Positions 21,201 to 32,238 of a stretch of 43,597 bases of DNA are shown here, piece after piece. Every line of letters starts with the position of its first letter. Within the stretch, counting starts at the first letter, position 1. Below the pieces are notes generated by a model. It was not told the DNA's origin, searched no databases, and saw only the letters and a program-made list of their open reading frames with translations. The translations under genes and the position numbers were made by a program. Origin of the DNA: Penium margaritaceum (lineage: Eukaryota > Streptophyta > Zygnematophyceae > Desmidiales > Peniaceae); the NCBI GenBank assembly GCA_023375785.1, contig SZWC01000027.1, positions 441,622 to 485,218 on the forward strand. The letters are read 5' to 3'.

Positions 21201-22600
21201 AAGTGGTCAGAAACACAGTAGTCAGAAACACAGTGGTCAGAAACACACTTGTCAGAACCACACTGGTCAGAAACACAGTGGTCAGAAAGACAGTGGTCAG
21301 AAACACAGTGGTCAGACACAAAGTGGTCAGAAACACCCTGGTCAGAAACACACTGGTCAGAAACACACTGGTCAGAAACACGGTGGTCAGAAACACAGTG
21401 GTCATAAACACACTGGTAAGAAACATAGTGGTCAGGAACACAGTGGTCACAAACACAGTGGTCAGAAACACAGTGGTCAGAAACACACTGGTCAGAAACA
21501 CACTGGTCACAAACACAGCGGTCAGAAACAAACTGGTCAGAAACAGAGTTGTCGGAAACACAGTGGGCAGAAACACAGTGGCCAGAAACACACTGGTCAG
21601 AAACACACTGGTCTGAAACACAGTGGTCAGAAACACAGTGGTCGAAAGAACACTGGTCAGAAGCACAGTGGTCAAAAACACAGTGGTCAGAAACACAGAG
21701 GTCAGAAACACTGTGGTCATAAACACACTGGTCAGAGACACAGTGGTCAGAAACACAGTGGTCAGAAACACAGTGGTCAGAAACACGGTGGTGAGAAACA
21801 CAGTGGTCAGCAACACAGTGTTCAGAAACACGGTGGTCAGAAACTCAGTGGTCAGAAACACAGTGGTCATAAACACGGTGGTCAGAAACTCACTGGTCAG
21901 AAACAAAGTGGTCAGAAAGGTGGTGGTCAGAAACACAGTGATAGAAAACACGGTGGTCAAAAACACAATGGTCAGAAACACTGTGGTCAAAAACACAATG
22001 GTCATAAACACTGTGGTCAGGAACACAGTGGTCAGAAACACAGTGGTCAGAAACACAGTGGTCAGAAACACGGTGACCAGAAACACAGTGGTCAGACACA
22101 CAGTGTTCAGGAATACAATGGTCAGAAACACAGTGGTCTGAAACACAGCGGTCAAGAACACAGTGGTCAGAAACACTCTGGTCATAAACACACTGGTCAG
22201 AAACACAGTGGTCAGAAACACAATGGTCAAACACAGTGGTCAGAAACATAGAGGTCAGAAACACAGTGGTCAGAGACATACTGGTCAGAAACATACTGGT
22301 CAAAAACACAGTGGTCAGAAACACAGTGGTCAGAAATACACTGGTCAGAAACACAGTTGTCAGAAACACATTGGTCAGAGACACACTGGTCAGAATCACA
22401 CTGGTCAGACACACATTGGTCAGAAACACAGTGATCAGACACACAGTGGTCAGAAACACACTGGTCAGAAACACACTGGTCATAAACACATTGGTCAGAA
22501 ACACAATGGTCAGAAACACAATGCTCAGAAACACACTGGTCAGAAACATATTGGTCAGAAACACACTGGTCAGAAACACAGTGGTCGGAAACACGGTGGT
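21201..22600 (-). repeat. Inverted block, central diverged monomers
   Basis: Mixed monomers without an obvious higher-order unit. Register changes are seen at about 22229 (CAATGGTCAAACACAG, a shortened monomer). A pair of similar monomer runs with AAAACACAATGGTCA and AACACTGTGGTCA lies at about 21959-22020. Nothing other than satellite was seen. Confidence 0.85.
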
Positions 22601-22810
22601 AAAACACACACTGGTCAGAAACACTGTTGTCAGAAACACACTGGTCAGAAACACACTGGACAGAAACACACTGGTCCAAAACACAGTGGGCAGAAATACA
22701 GTGGTCACAAACACAATGGTAAGACACACACTGGTCAGAAACACTGTTGTCAGAAACACACTGGTCAAAAACACACTGGTCCGAAACACAGTGGGCAGAA
22801 ACACAGTGGT
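22601..22810 (-). repeat. Imperfect 120/105-bp tandem duplication
   Basis: The segment ACACACACTGGTCAG, AACACTGTTGTCAG, ending GTGGGCAGAAA begins at 22601 and again at 22721. The second copy lacks one monomer (ACTGGACAGAAACAC), so this pair shows a clean one-monomer deletion or insertion. Confidence 0.88.
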
Positions 22811-22849
22811 CAGAAACACAGTGGTCTGAAAGACAGTATCTGGAAACAC

Positions 22850-23740
22850 ACTGGTCAGAAGCACAGTGGTCAGAAACACACTGGTCAGACTCACAGTGGT
22901 CAGAAACACACTGGTCTGAGACACGGTGGTCAGAAGCACACTGGTCAGAAACATACCGGTCAGAAACACACTTGTCAGAAACACACTGTTCAAAAACATA
23001 GTGGTCAGAAACACACCGGTCAGAAACATGGTGGTCAGAAACACACTGGTCAGAAACATAGTGGTTAGAAACACAGTGGTCAGAAACACATTGGTCAGAA
23101 ACACACTGGTCAGAAACACACTGGTCAGAAACACACTGGTCAGAAACACAATGGTCAGAAACACAGTGGTCAGAAACACGGTGGTCAGAATTTCAGTGGT
23201 CAGAAATACACTGGTCAGAAACACACTGGTCAAAAACACACTGGTCAGAAACACAGTGGTCAGAAACACACTGGTCAGAAACACAGTGGTCATAAACACA
23301 CTGGTCAGAAATACACTGGTCAGAAACACACCGGTCAGAATAGCAGTGGTCAGAAACAAACTAGTCAGGAACACACTGGTCAGACACACAGTGGTCAGAA
23401 ACACACCGGTCAGAAACACAGTGGTCAGAAACACAGTTGTCAGAAACACGCTGGTCAGAAACACGGTGGTCTGAAACACAGTGGTCAGAAACACATAGGT
23501 CAGAACCACACTGGTCAGAAACACACTGGTCAGAAACACAGTGGTCAGAAGCACAGTGGTCAGAAACTCACTGGTCAGAAACACAGTGGTCAGAAGCACA
23601 GTGGTCAGAAACACGGTGGTCAATAAACACAGTGGTCAGAAACAAAGTTGTCAGAAACACAGTGGTCAGAAACACACTGGTCACAAACACAGTGGTCCGA
23701 AAACCAGTGGTCAGAAACACACTGGTCAGAAACACAGTGG
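22850..23740 (-). repeat. Inverted block, second copy of the internal duplication
   Basis: This is the partner of about 20016-21200, carrying the same rare markers in the same order. Its right end (GTCCGAAAACCAGTGG at about 23695-23710) is the likely source of the adjacent 45-bp array, whose units contain the closely similar GTCCGAAACCCAGTGG. Confidence 0.88.
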
Positions 23741-23790
23741 TCAGAAACACAGTGGTCAGAAACACACTGGTCAGAACCACGCTGGTCAGA

Positions 23791-24510
23791 AACACAGTGG
23801 TCACAAACACAGTGGTCCGAAACCCAGTGGTCAGAAACACAGTGGTCACAAACACAGTGGTCCGAAACCCAGTGGTCAGAAACACAGTGGTCACAAACAC
23901 AGTGGTCCGAAACCCAGTGGTCAGAAACACAGTGGTCACAAACACAGTGGTCCGAAACCCAGTGGTCAGAAACACAGTGGTCACAAACACAGTGGTCCGA
24001 AACCCAGTGGTCAGAAACACAGTGGTCACAAACACAGTGGTCCGAAACCCAGTGGTCAGAAACACAGTGGTCACAAACACAGTGGTCCGAAACCCAGTGG
24101 TCAGAAACACAGTGGTCACAAACACAGTGGTCCGAAACCCAGTGGTCAGAAACACAGTGGTCACAAACACAGTGGTCCGAAACCCAGTGGTCAGAAACAC
24201 AGTGGTCACAAACACAGTGGTCCGAAACCCAGTGGTCAGAAACACAGTGGTCACAAACACAGTGGTCCGAAACCCAGTGGTCAGAAACACAGTGGTCACA
24301 AACACAGTGGTCCGAAACCCAGTGGTCAGAAACACAGTGGTCACAAACACAGTGGTCCGAAACCCAGTGGTCAGAAACACAGTGGTCACAAACACAGTGG
24401 TCCGAAACCCAGTGGTCAGAAACACAGTGGTCACAAACACAGTGGTCCGAAACCCAGTGGTCAGAAACACAGTGGTCACAAACACAGTGGTCCGAAACCC
24501 AGTGGTCAGA
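23791..24510 (-). repeat. 45-bp (3-monomer) homogenised array, 16 copies
   Basis: The marker AACCCAGTGG runs from 23821 to 24496 every 45 bp, 16 copies in 720 bp, with no difference seen. On the opposite strand the three monomers read TTTCTGACCACTGGG, TTTCGGACCACTGTG and TTTGTGACCACTGTG. It lies wholly inside the inverted block, so its amplification may be older or younger than the inversion. Confidence 0.95.
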
Positions 24511-24784
24511 AACACAGTGGTCGGAAACACCGTGGGCAGAAACACAGTGGTCAGAAACACAGCGGTCAGAAACACACTGGTCAGAAACACACTGGTCAGA
24601 AACACAGTGGTCAGAAACACAGTGGTCAGAAAACCACTGGTCAGAAGCACAGTGGTCAGAAACACAGTGGTCAGAAATACAGTGGTCAGACACACAGTGG
24701 TAAGAAACACACTGGTCAGAAACACAGTGGTAAGAAACAAACTAGTCAGAAACACAGTGGTAAGAAACACACTGGTCAGAAACA
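24511..24784 (-). repeat. End of inverted block
   Basis: Mixed monomers, including a series of GTGGTAAGAAACA monomers (about 24697-24770) alternating with ordinary ones, directly before the right inversion junction. Confidence 0.88.
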
Positions 24785-24799
24785 GTGTGTTTCTGACCA
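24773..24799. repeat. Palindromic right inversion junction
   Basis: TGGTCAGAAACA (24773-24784), a three-base centre GTG, then TGTTTCTGACCA (24788-24799) form a 12-bp perfect inverted repeat. Orientation returns to direct here. The geometry differs from the left junction: here the two monomers meet head to head (GAAACA-GTG-TGTTTC), there tail to tail (ACCAC-A-GTGGT). Confidence 0.95.
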
Positions 24800-25320
24800 C
24801 TGTGTTTCTGACCAGTGTGTTTCTGACCGCTGTGTTTCTGACCACTGTGTTTCTGACCGGTGTGTTTCTGACCATTGTGTTTCTGACCACTGTGTTTGTG
24901 ACCACTGTGTTCCTGACCACTATGTTTCTAACCAGTGTGTTCTGACCAGTGTGTTTCTGACCACTGTGTTTCTGACCACTGTGTTTCAGACCAGCGTGTT
25001 TCTGACCATTGTGTTTATGACCATTGTGTTTTTGACCAGTATGTTACTGACCACTGTGTTTTTTACCAGTGTGTTTCTGACCACTGTGTTTCTGACATGT
25101 GATTTTCTGACCAGTGTGTTTCTGACCAATGTCTTTCTGACCACTGTGTTTCTGACCACTGTGTTTTTGACCACTGTGTCTCTGACCAGTGTGTTTATGA
25201 CCACAGCGTTTCTGACCACTGTGTTTCTGACCACTGTGTTTTTGACCACTGTGTTCTTGACCACCGTGTTTCTGACCACTGTGTTTCTGACCAATGTGTT
25301 TCCGACCAGTGTGTTTCTGG

Positions 25321-25590
25321 CCACTGTCTTTCAGACCAGTGTGTTTCCAACCGGTGTGTTTCTGACCAGTGTGTTTCGGACCACTATGCTTCTGACCACT
25401 GTGTTTCTGACCACTGTGTTTCTGACCACTGTGTTTCTGACCAGTGTGTTTCTGGCCACTGTCTTTCAGACCAGTGTGTTTCCAACCGGTGTGTTTCTGA
25501 CCAGTGTGTTTCGGACCACTATGCTTCTGACCACTGTGTTTCTGACCACTGTGTTTCTGACCACTGTGTTTCTGACCAGTGTGTTTCGGA
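25321..25590 (+). repeat. 135-bp tandem duplication
   Basis: Nine monomers beginning CCACTGTCTTTCAGACC at 25321 recur at 25456. The copies agree through the rare TTCCAACCGG, TTCGGACC and CACTATGCTTC monomers and differ only near the end. Confidence 0.92.
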
Positions 25591-25600
25591 CCAGTGTGTT

Positions 25601-25840
25601 TTTGACCAGTGTGTTTCTGACCAGTGTGTTTCTGACCACTGTGTCTCTGACCACTGCGTTTCTGACCACTGTGTTTCTGACCGGTGTGTTTCTGACCACC
25701 GTGTTTCTGACCACTGTGTTTTTGACCAGTGTGTTTCTGACCAGTGTGTTTCTGACCACTGTGTCTCTGACCACTGCGTTTCTGACCACTGTGTTTCTGA
25801 CCGGTGTGTTTCTGACCACCGTGTTTCTGACCACTGTGTT
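25601..25840 (+). repeat. 120-bp perfect tandem duplication
   Basis: Eight monomers, including GTGTCTCTGACC, CACTGCGTTTCTG and CCGGTGTG, are present at 25601-25720 and identically at 25721-25840. It lies next to the 135-bp duplication. Confidence 0.94.
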
Positions 25841-27342
25841 ATTGACCACCGCGTTTCTGACCAGTGTGTATCTGACTAGTGTGTTCATGACCACTGTGTT
25901 TCTGACCAGTGTGTTTCTGACCACTGTGTTTATGACCAGTGTGTTTCTGACCAATGTGTTTCTGACAACTGTGTTTTTGACCAGTGTGTCTCTGACCAAT
26001 GTGTTTCTGATCGCACTGTTTCTGACCAGTGTGTTTCTGACCACTGTGTTTCTGACCACTGTGTTTCTGAACACTGTGTTTCTGACCACTGTGTTTCTGA
26101 CCACTGTGTTTCTGACCAGTGTGCTTCTGCCCAGTGTGTTCCCGACCACCATGTTTCCGACCACTGTGTTTCTGACCAGTTTGTTTCTGACCAGTGTGTG
26201 TATGACCATTGTGTTTCTGACCACTGTGTTACTGACCAGTGTGTTTCTGACCAGTGTGTTTTCTGACCATTGTGATTCTGTCTAGTTTGTTTCTGACCAC
26301 TGTGTTTCTGACCAGTGTGTTTCTGACCACTGTGTTTATGACCACTTTGTTTCTGACCAGTGTGTTTGTGACCAGTGTGTTTCTGACCACTGTGTTTCTG
26401 ACTAGTGTGTTTCTGACCAATGTGTTTCTGCCCACTGTGTTTCTGACCACTGTGTCTCTTACCATTGTGTTTCTGACCAGTGTGTTTCTGACCACCGTGT
26501 TTCTGACCACTGTGTTTCTGACCACGGTGTTTCTGACCAGTGTGTTTCAACCACTGTGTTTCTGACCACCGTGTTTGTGACCACTGTGTTTCTGACCAGT
26601 GTGTTTCTGACCACAGTGTGTTCTGACTATTGTGTTTCTGACCACTGTGTTTCTGACCAGTGTGTTTCAGACCACTGTGTTCCTGACCACTGTGTTTCTA
26701 ACCAATGTGTTTCTGACCATTGTGTTTCTAACCAGTGTGTTTTTGACTAGTGTGTTTCTGACCAGTGTGTTTCTGACGACTATGTTTCGGACCAGTGTGT
26801 TTCAGACCAATGTGTTCCCGACCACTGTGTTTCTGACCACTGTGTTTCTGACCACTGTGTTTCTGACCAGTGTGTTCCTGACCACTGTGTTTCTGGCCAC
26901 TGTGTTTCTGACCAATGTGTTTCTGACCAATGTGTTTCTGACCACTGTGTTCCTTACCACTGTCTCTATGACCAATGTGTTTCTGACCACTGTGTTTCTG
27001 ACCACTGTGTTTCTGACTACTGTGTTTCCGACCACTGTGCTTCTCATCACTGTGTTTCTGACCACTGTGTTCCTTATTACTGTCTTTCTTTCTGACCACC
27101 GTGTTTCTGACAACTGTTTTTCTGACCACTGTGTTTCTGACCAGTGTCTTTCCAACCAGCAATTTTCTGACCTGAGCGTTTATGACTAGTGATTTTCTCA
27201 CCACTGTCTTTCTTACCACCGTGTTTCTGATCAGTGTTTTTGTGGCCAGTGTGTTTCTGACAACTGTGTTTATGACCACTGTGTTTCTGACCACTGTGTT
27301 TCCGACCACTCTCTTTCCGACCACTGTGTTTCTGACCACTGT

Positions 27343-27910
27343 GTATCTGACCAGTGTGTTTCTGACCATTGTGTTTCTGACTAGTGTGTTTCTGACCACT
27401 GTGTTTCTAACCACTGTGTTTCTGACCAGTGTGTTTGTGACCAGTGTGTTTCTGACCACTGTGTTTTTTGCCACTGTGTTTCTGACCAGTGTGTTTCTGG
27501 CCAGTGTGTTTCTGACCACCGTGTTTCTGAGCACTGTGTTCCTGACCAGTGTGTTTCTGACCACCGTGTTTCTGACCAGTGTGTTTCTAACCAGTGTGTT
27601 TCTGACCACTGTGTTTCTGACTACTGTGTTTCTGACCAGTGTGTTCATGACCACGATGTTTCTGACAAGTGTGTTTCTGACCACGGTGTTTCTGATCATC
27701 GCGTTCCTGACCGCTGTGTTTCTGACAACTGTGTTTCTGACCACTGTGTCCGTGAGCATTGTCTTTCTGACCACTGTGTTTCTGACAATGTGTTTCTAAC
27801 CAGTATGGTTGTGACCACTGTGTTATTTACCACTGTGTTTCTGACCAGTGTTTTTCTGACCACTGTGTTTCTGACCACTGTGTTTTGGACCACTGTGTTC
27901 CTTACCAGTG
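27343..27910 (+). repeat. Long-range block marker, copy 1
   Basis: Ordered landmarks: GTATCTGACCAG followed by GACCATTG and GACTAGTG (27343), a GAGCATTGTCTTTCTGACC monomer, a node GACAATGTGTTTCTAACC (27784), GTTGTGACCACTG, and TTCCTTACCAGTGTTTTTC (about 27899). The same order is seen at 29818, 33814 and 35177. Confidence 0.82.
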
Positions 27911-28380
27911 TTTTTCTGACCATTCTGTTCCTGACCAGCGTGTGTCTGACCACCGTGTTGCTGACCTGTGTGTTCCTGACCATGGTGTATCTAACCACCG
28001 TATTTCTGACAAGTGTGTTTCTGACCGGTGTGTTTCTGACCACTGTGTTTCTGGCTACTGTGTTTCTGACCAGTGTGTTTATGACCACTGTGTTTCTGAC
28101 CAGTGTGTTTCTGACCAGTGTGTTTCAGACCACTGTGTTTCTGACCAGTGTGTTTCTGACCACTGTGTTTCTGACGACTGTGTTTTTGACCACTGTGGTT
28201 CTGACCACTGTGTTTCTGACAACTGTATTTCTGACCACCGTGTGTCTGACCACTGTGTTTCTGACCAGTGTGTTTCTGACCAGTGTGTTTCTGACCACTG
28301 TGTTTCTGACAAGTGTGTTTTTGACCACTGTGTTTCGGACCTCTGTGTTTCTGACCAGTGTGTTTCTGACAAGTGTGTAT

Positions 28381-29040
28381 CTGACCACTGTGTTTCTGAC
28401 CTGTTTGTTTCTGACCACTGTGTTTCTGACCACTGTGCTTCTGACCACTGTGTTTCTGACCACTGTGTTTCTGACCACTGTGTTTATGAGTATTGTGTTT
28501 CTGACCACTGTGTTTCTGACCACTGTGTTTCTGACCAGTGTGCTTCTGACCACCGTGTTTCTCACCAGTGTGTTTCTGACGAGTGTGTTTCAGACCACTG
28601 TGTTTCCGACTACTGTGTTTCTGACCAGTGTGTTTATGACCACTGTGTTTCTGACCAGTGTGTTTCTGACCACTGTGTTTCTGACCTGTTTGTTTCTGAC
28701 CACTGTGTTTCTGACCACTGTGCTTCTGACCACTGTGTTTCTGACCACTGTGTTTCTGACCACTGTGTTTATGAGTATTGTGTTTCTGACCACTGTGTTT
28801 CTGACCACTGTGTATCTGACCAGTGTGTTTCTGACCAGTATGTTTCTGACCAGTGTGTTTCTGGCCAGTGTGTTTCTGACCACCGTGTTTCTGACCACTG
28901 TGTTCCTGACCAGTGTGCTTCTGACCACCGTGTTTCTCACCAGTGTGTTTCTGACGAGTGTGTTTCAGACCACTGTGTTTCCGACTACTGTGTTTCTGAC
29001 CAGTGTGTTTATGACCACTGTGTTTCTGAGCAGTGTGTCT
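28381..29040 (+). repeat. 285-bp tandem duplication with a 90-bp indel
   Basis: CTGTTTGTTTCTGACC (28401) recurs at 28686, 285 bp on, with GTTTATGAGTATTG in both. A later landmark (GTGCTTCTGACCACCG, CTCACC, GACGAG, TTCAGACC, TTCCGACTACTG at 28536 onward) recurs 375 bp on at 28911. Copy 2 therefore carries six extra monomers at about 28811-28900. Confidence 0.9.
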
Positions 29041-29817
29041 CTGAACACTGTATTTCTGACCATCGCATTTCTGACCGCTGTGTTTCTAAGCACTGTGTGT
29101 CTGACCACTGTGTTTCTGAATACTGTATTTCTGATCGGTGTGTTTATGACCACTATAGTTCTGACCAGTGTATTTCTGACCACTGTGTTTCGGACCACTG
29201 TGTTCCTTACCATTGTTTTTTCGGACCACTGTGTTCTTGACCAGTGTGTTTCTGACCACCGTGTTTCTGACCTGTGTGTTTCCGACCAGTGTGTCTCTGA
29301 CCACTGTGTTTCTGACTACTATGTTACTGACAAGTGTGTTTATGACCACTGTGTTTCTGACCACTATGTTTCTGACCTGTGTGTTTCTGACCCCTGTACT
29401 TCTGACCACCGTGTTTTTGACCACTATGTTTCTGACCACTCTGTTTCTGACAACTGTGTTTCTGACCACTTTGTTTCTGACCACTGTGTTTCTAACCACT
29501 GTGTTTCTGACCAGTGTGTTTCTGACCAGTATGTTTCTGACCAATGTGTTTCTGACCTCTGTGTTTCTGACCACTGTGTTTCTGACATGTGTGTTTCTGA
29601 CTACTGTGTTTCTGACCAGTTTGTTTCAGACCACCTTGTTTCTGACCAATGTGCTTCTGACCACTGTGTTTCTGAGCACTGTGTTTCTGAGCACTGTGTT
29701 TCTGACCATTGTGTTTCTGACCAGTGTGTTTCTGACAAGCGTTTTTCTGACCAGTGTGTTTCTCACCGGTGTGTTTCTGACCACTGTGTTTCTGACCACT
29801 GTGTTTCTGACCACTGT

Positions 29818-30410
29818 GTATCTGACAAGTGTTTTTCTGACCATTGTGTTTCTGACTAGTGTGTTTCTGGCCACTGTGATTTTGACCACTGTGTCTCTGA
29901 CTAGTGTGTTTCTGACCAGTGTGTTTCTCACCATTGTGTTTCTGGCCACTGTGTTTCCCACCATTGTGTTTCTGAGCACTGTGTTTCTGACCAGTGTGTT
30001 CCTGGCCAGTATGTTTCTGAGAAGTGTGCATCTGACTACTGTGTTTCTGACCAGTGTGTTTCTGACCAGTGTGTTTCTGACCACTGTGTTTCTGAGCACT
30101 GTATTTCCGATCACTGTGTTTCTGACCAGTGTGTTTCTGACCACTGTATTTCTGACGACTGTGTTTCTGACCAGTGTGTTTTTGACCACTGTGTTTCTGA
30201 CGAGTGTGTTTCTGACCGCTATGTTTCTGACCACTGTGTTTGTGACCACTGTGTTTCTGAGCACTGTCTTTCTGACCACTGTGTTTCTGACGGTGTGTTT
30301 CTGACCAGTGTGTTTGTGACCACTGTGTTTCTGACCACTATGTTTCTGACCAGTCTGTTTCTGACCATTGTGTTTGTGACCACTGTGTTTCGGACCACTG
30401 TGTTCCTTAC
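29818..30410 (+). repeat. Long-range block marker, copy 2
   Basis: The same landmark order as copy 1: GTATCTGACAAG with GACCATTG and GACTAGTG (29818), GAGCACTGTCTTTCTGACC, node GACGGTGTGTTTCTGACC (30289), GTTTGTGACCACTG, TTCCTTACCAGTGTC (about 30402). Confidence 0.82.
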
Positions 30411-32015
30411 CAGTGTCTTTCTGACTCCTGTGTTCCTGACCAGTGTGTTTCTGACCACCGTGTTTCTGACCACTGTGTTCCTGACCAGTGTGTTTCTGAC
30501 CACCGTGTTTCTGACCAGTGTGGTTTTGACCAGCGTGTTTCTGACCACTGTGATTCTGACCACTGTGTTTCGGACTAGTGTGTGTCTGACCACTGTGTTT
30601 CTGACCAGTGTGTTTCTGACTAGTGTGTTTCTGACCAGTGAGTTTCTGACCAGTGTGTTTCTGACCAATTCGTTTCTGACCACTGTGTCTCTGACCACCG
30701 TGCTTCCGACCACTGTGTTTCTGACAACTGTGTTTCTGACCACTGTGTTTCTGACCACAATGTTTCTGACCAGTGTGTTTCTGACTAGTGTGTTTCTGGC
30801 AACTGTGTCATCACCAGTGTGTTTCTGACCAGTGTGTTTCTGACCATCGTGTTCCTGACCACCGTGTTTCTGACCAGTGCATTTCTGGCTAGTGTGTTTC
30901 TGACCACTATGTTTCTAACCACCGTGTTTCTGGCCAGTGTGTTTCTGTCTAGTGTGTTTCTGACCAGTGTCTTTCTGACCACTGTGCTTCTGACCACTGT
31001 GTTCCTGACCAGTGTGTTTCTGACCACTGTGTTTCTGACCACTATGTTTCTAACGACTGTGTTTACGACCACCGTGTTTCTGACCTCTGTGTTTCTGACC
31101 AGTGTGTTTCTGACCACTGTGTTTCTGACATTTGTGTTTCTGACCAGTGTGTTTCTGACCACTGTTTTTCTGACCAGTGTGTTTCTGACCACGATGTTTT
31201 TGACTAGTGTGTTTCTGACCACTGTGGTACTGACCACTGTGTTTATGAATGGTGTGTTTCTGACCACTCTGGTTCCGACCACTGTGTTTCTGACCACTGT
31301 GTATCCGACCAGTGTGTATCTGACCTCTGTGTTTCCGACCATAGTGTTTCTGACCAGTGTGTTTCTGACCAATGTGTTTCTGACCACTGTGTTTCTGACC
31401 AGTGTGTTTCTGATCAGTGTGTTTCTGACCAGTGTGTTTCTGACCAGTGTGTTTATGACCACTGTGTCTCTGTCCACTGTGTTTCTGACAACTGTCTCTA
31501 TGACCACTGTGTTTCTGACCAGTGTGTTTCTGACCAGTGTGTTTATGACGACTGTGTTTCCGACCAGTGTGTTTCTGACCACTGTGTTTCTGACCAGTGT
31601 CCTCTGACCACTGTGTTTCTGACCATTTTGTTTTTGACCAGTGTGTTTCTGACCGCTGTGTTTCTGACTAGTGTGTTTCTGACCAGTGTGTTTCTGACCA
31701 GTGTGTTTCTGACCACTGTGTTTCTGACCACTGTGTTTCTGACCACTGTGTTTCTGACCTGTGTCTTTCGGACCACTGTGTTTCTGACCACTGTGTTTTG
31801 GACCACTGTGTTTCTGACCACTGTGTTTCTGACCACTGTGTTTCTAACCACTGTGTTTCTGACTAGTGTGTTTCTGACCAGTGTATTTCTGACCAGTGTG
31901 TTTCTGACCAGTGTGTTTCTGACCAGTGTGTTTCTGACCAGTGTATTTCTGGCCACTGTGTTTCTGATCACTGTGTTTCTGACCACTGTGTTTCTGACCA
32001 CTGTGTTTCTGACCA
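30411..32015 (+). repeat. Mixed monomers up to the second gap
   Basis: It includes a short monomer near 30805 (AACTGTGTCATCACC), the CACGATGTTTTTGACTAG landmark (31192), TGATCAGTG followed by TCTCTGTCCAC (31411-31475), and a 14-bp GTCCTCTGACC monomer at about 31600. Parts of 30880-31550 follow the monomer order at about 36715-37260. Confidence 0.82.
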
Positions 32016-32238
32016 NNNNNNNNNNNNNNNNNNNNNNNNNNNNNNNNNNNNNNNNNNNNNNNNNNNNNNNNNNNNNNNNNNNNNNNNNNNNNNNNNNNNN
32101 NNNNNNNNNNNNNNNNNNNNNNNNNNNNNNNNNNNNNNNNNNNNNNNTGTGTTTCTGACCAGTGTGTTTCTGACCAGTGTATTTCTGGCCACTGTGTTTC
32201 TGATCACTGTGTTTCTGACCACTGTGTTTCTGACCACT
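31912..32238 (+). repeat. Near-identical sequence on both sides of gap 2
   Basis: Bases 31912-32002 equal 32148-32238 for 91 bases, including the rare GTATTTCTGGCC and TGATCACTG monomers. After that the copies diverge (CACTGTG versus CACTATG). Either a tandem duplication spans the gap or the scaffold counts one sequence twice. Confidence 0.9.
32016..32147. other. Assembly gap, 132 N
   Basis: Unknown bases within a direct array. The flanking 91-bp match bears on its cause. Confidence 0.99.

Larger units (their letters stand above)
20016..24784 (-). repeat. Inverted 4.77-kb block of the same satellite
   Basis: Throughout this block the monomer reads AGTGGTCAGAAACAC on the given strand, the reverse complement of both flanks. 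It spans about 318 monomers. The monomers carry the same kinds of variants as the flanks (for example CACCGTG and CACAATG classes on the other strand), so this is the same family rather than a different repeat. It contains its own segmental duplication and a 45-bp homogenised array. Both edges fall inside a monomer. Confidence 0.97.
24788..27342 (+). repeat. Mixed monomers at start of arm 2
   Basis: Direct monomers with isolated register shifts: a 14-bp GTGTTCTGACC at about 24939, a 16-bp GTGTTTTCTGACC at about 26257, TTTCAACCACTG at about 26546, GTGTGTTCTGACTATTG at about 26617, and TCTTTCTTTCTGACC at about 27082, where four bases (TTTC) are duplicated. Two tandem duplications are listed separately. 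No node of the A1-A3 types was recognised. Confidence 0.85.

Noticed and set aside
20015..24786. Transposable element with terminal inverted repeats bounded by the two junctions
   Set aside because: The interior is the same satellite reversed, with no transposase frame outside the repeat, no target-site duplication seen, and junction arms that are simply one monomer long.
27075..27100. TTTC duplication (TCTTTCTTTCTGACC) as a distinct microsatellite
   Set aside because: Only one extra tetranucleotide copy; a simple slippage indel in one monomer.
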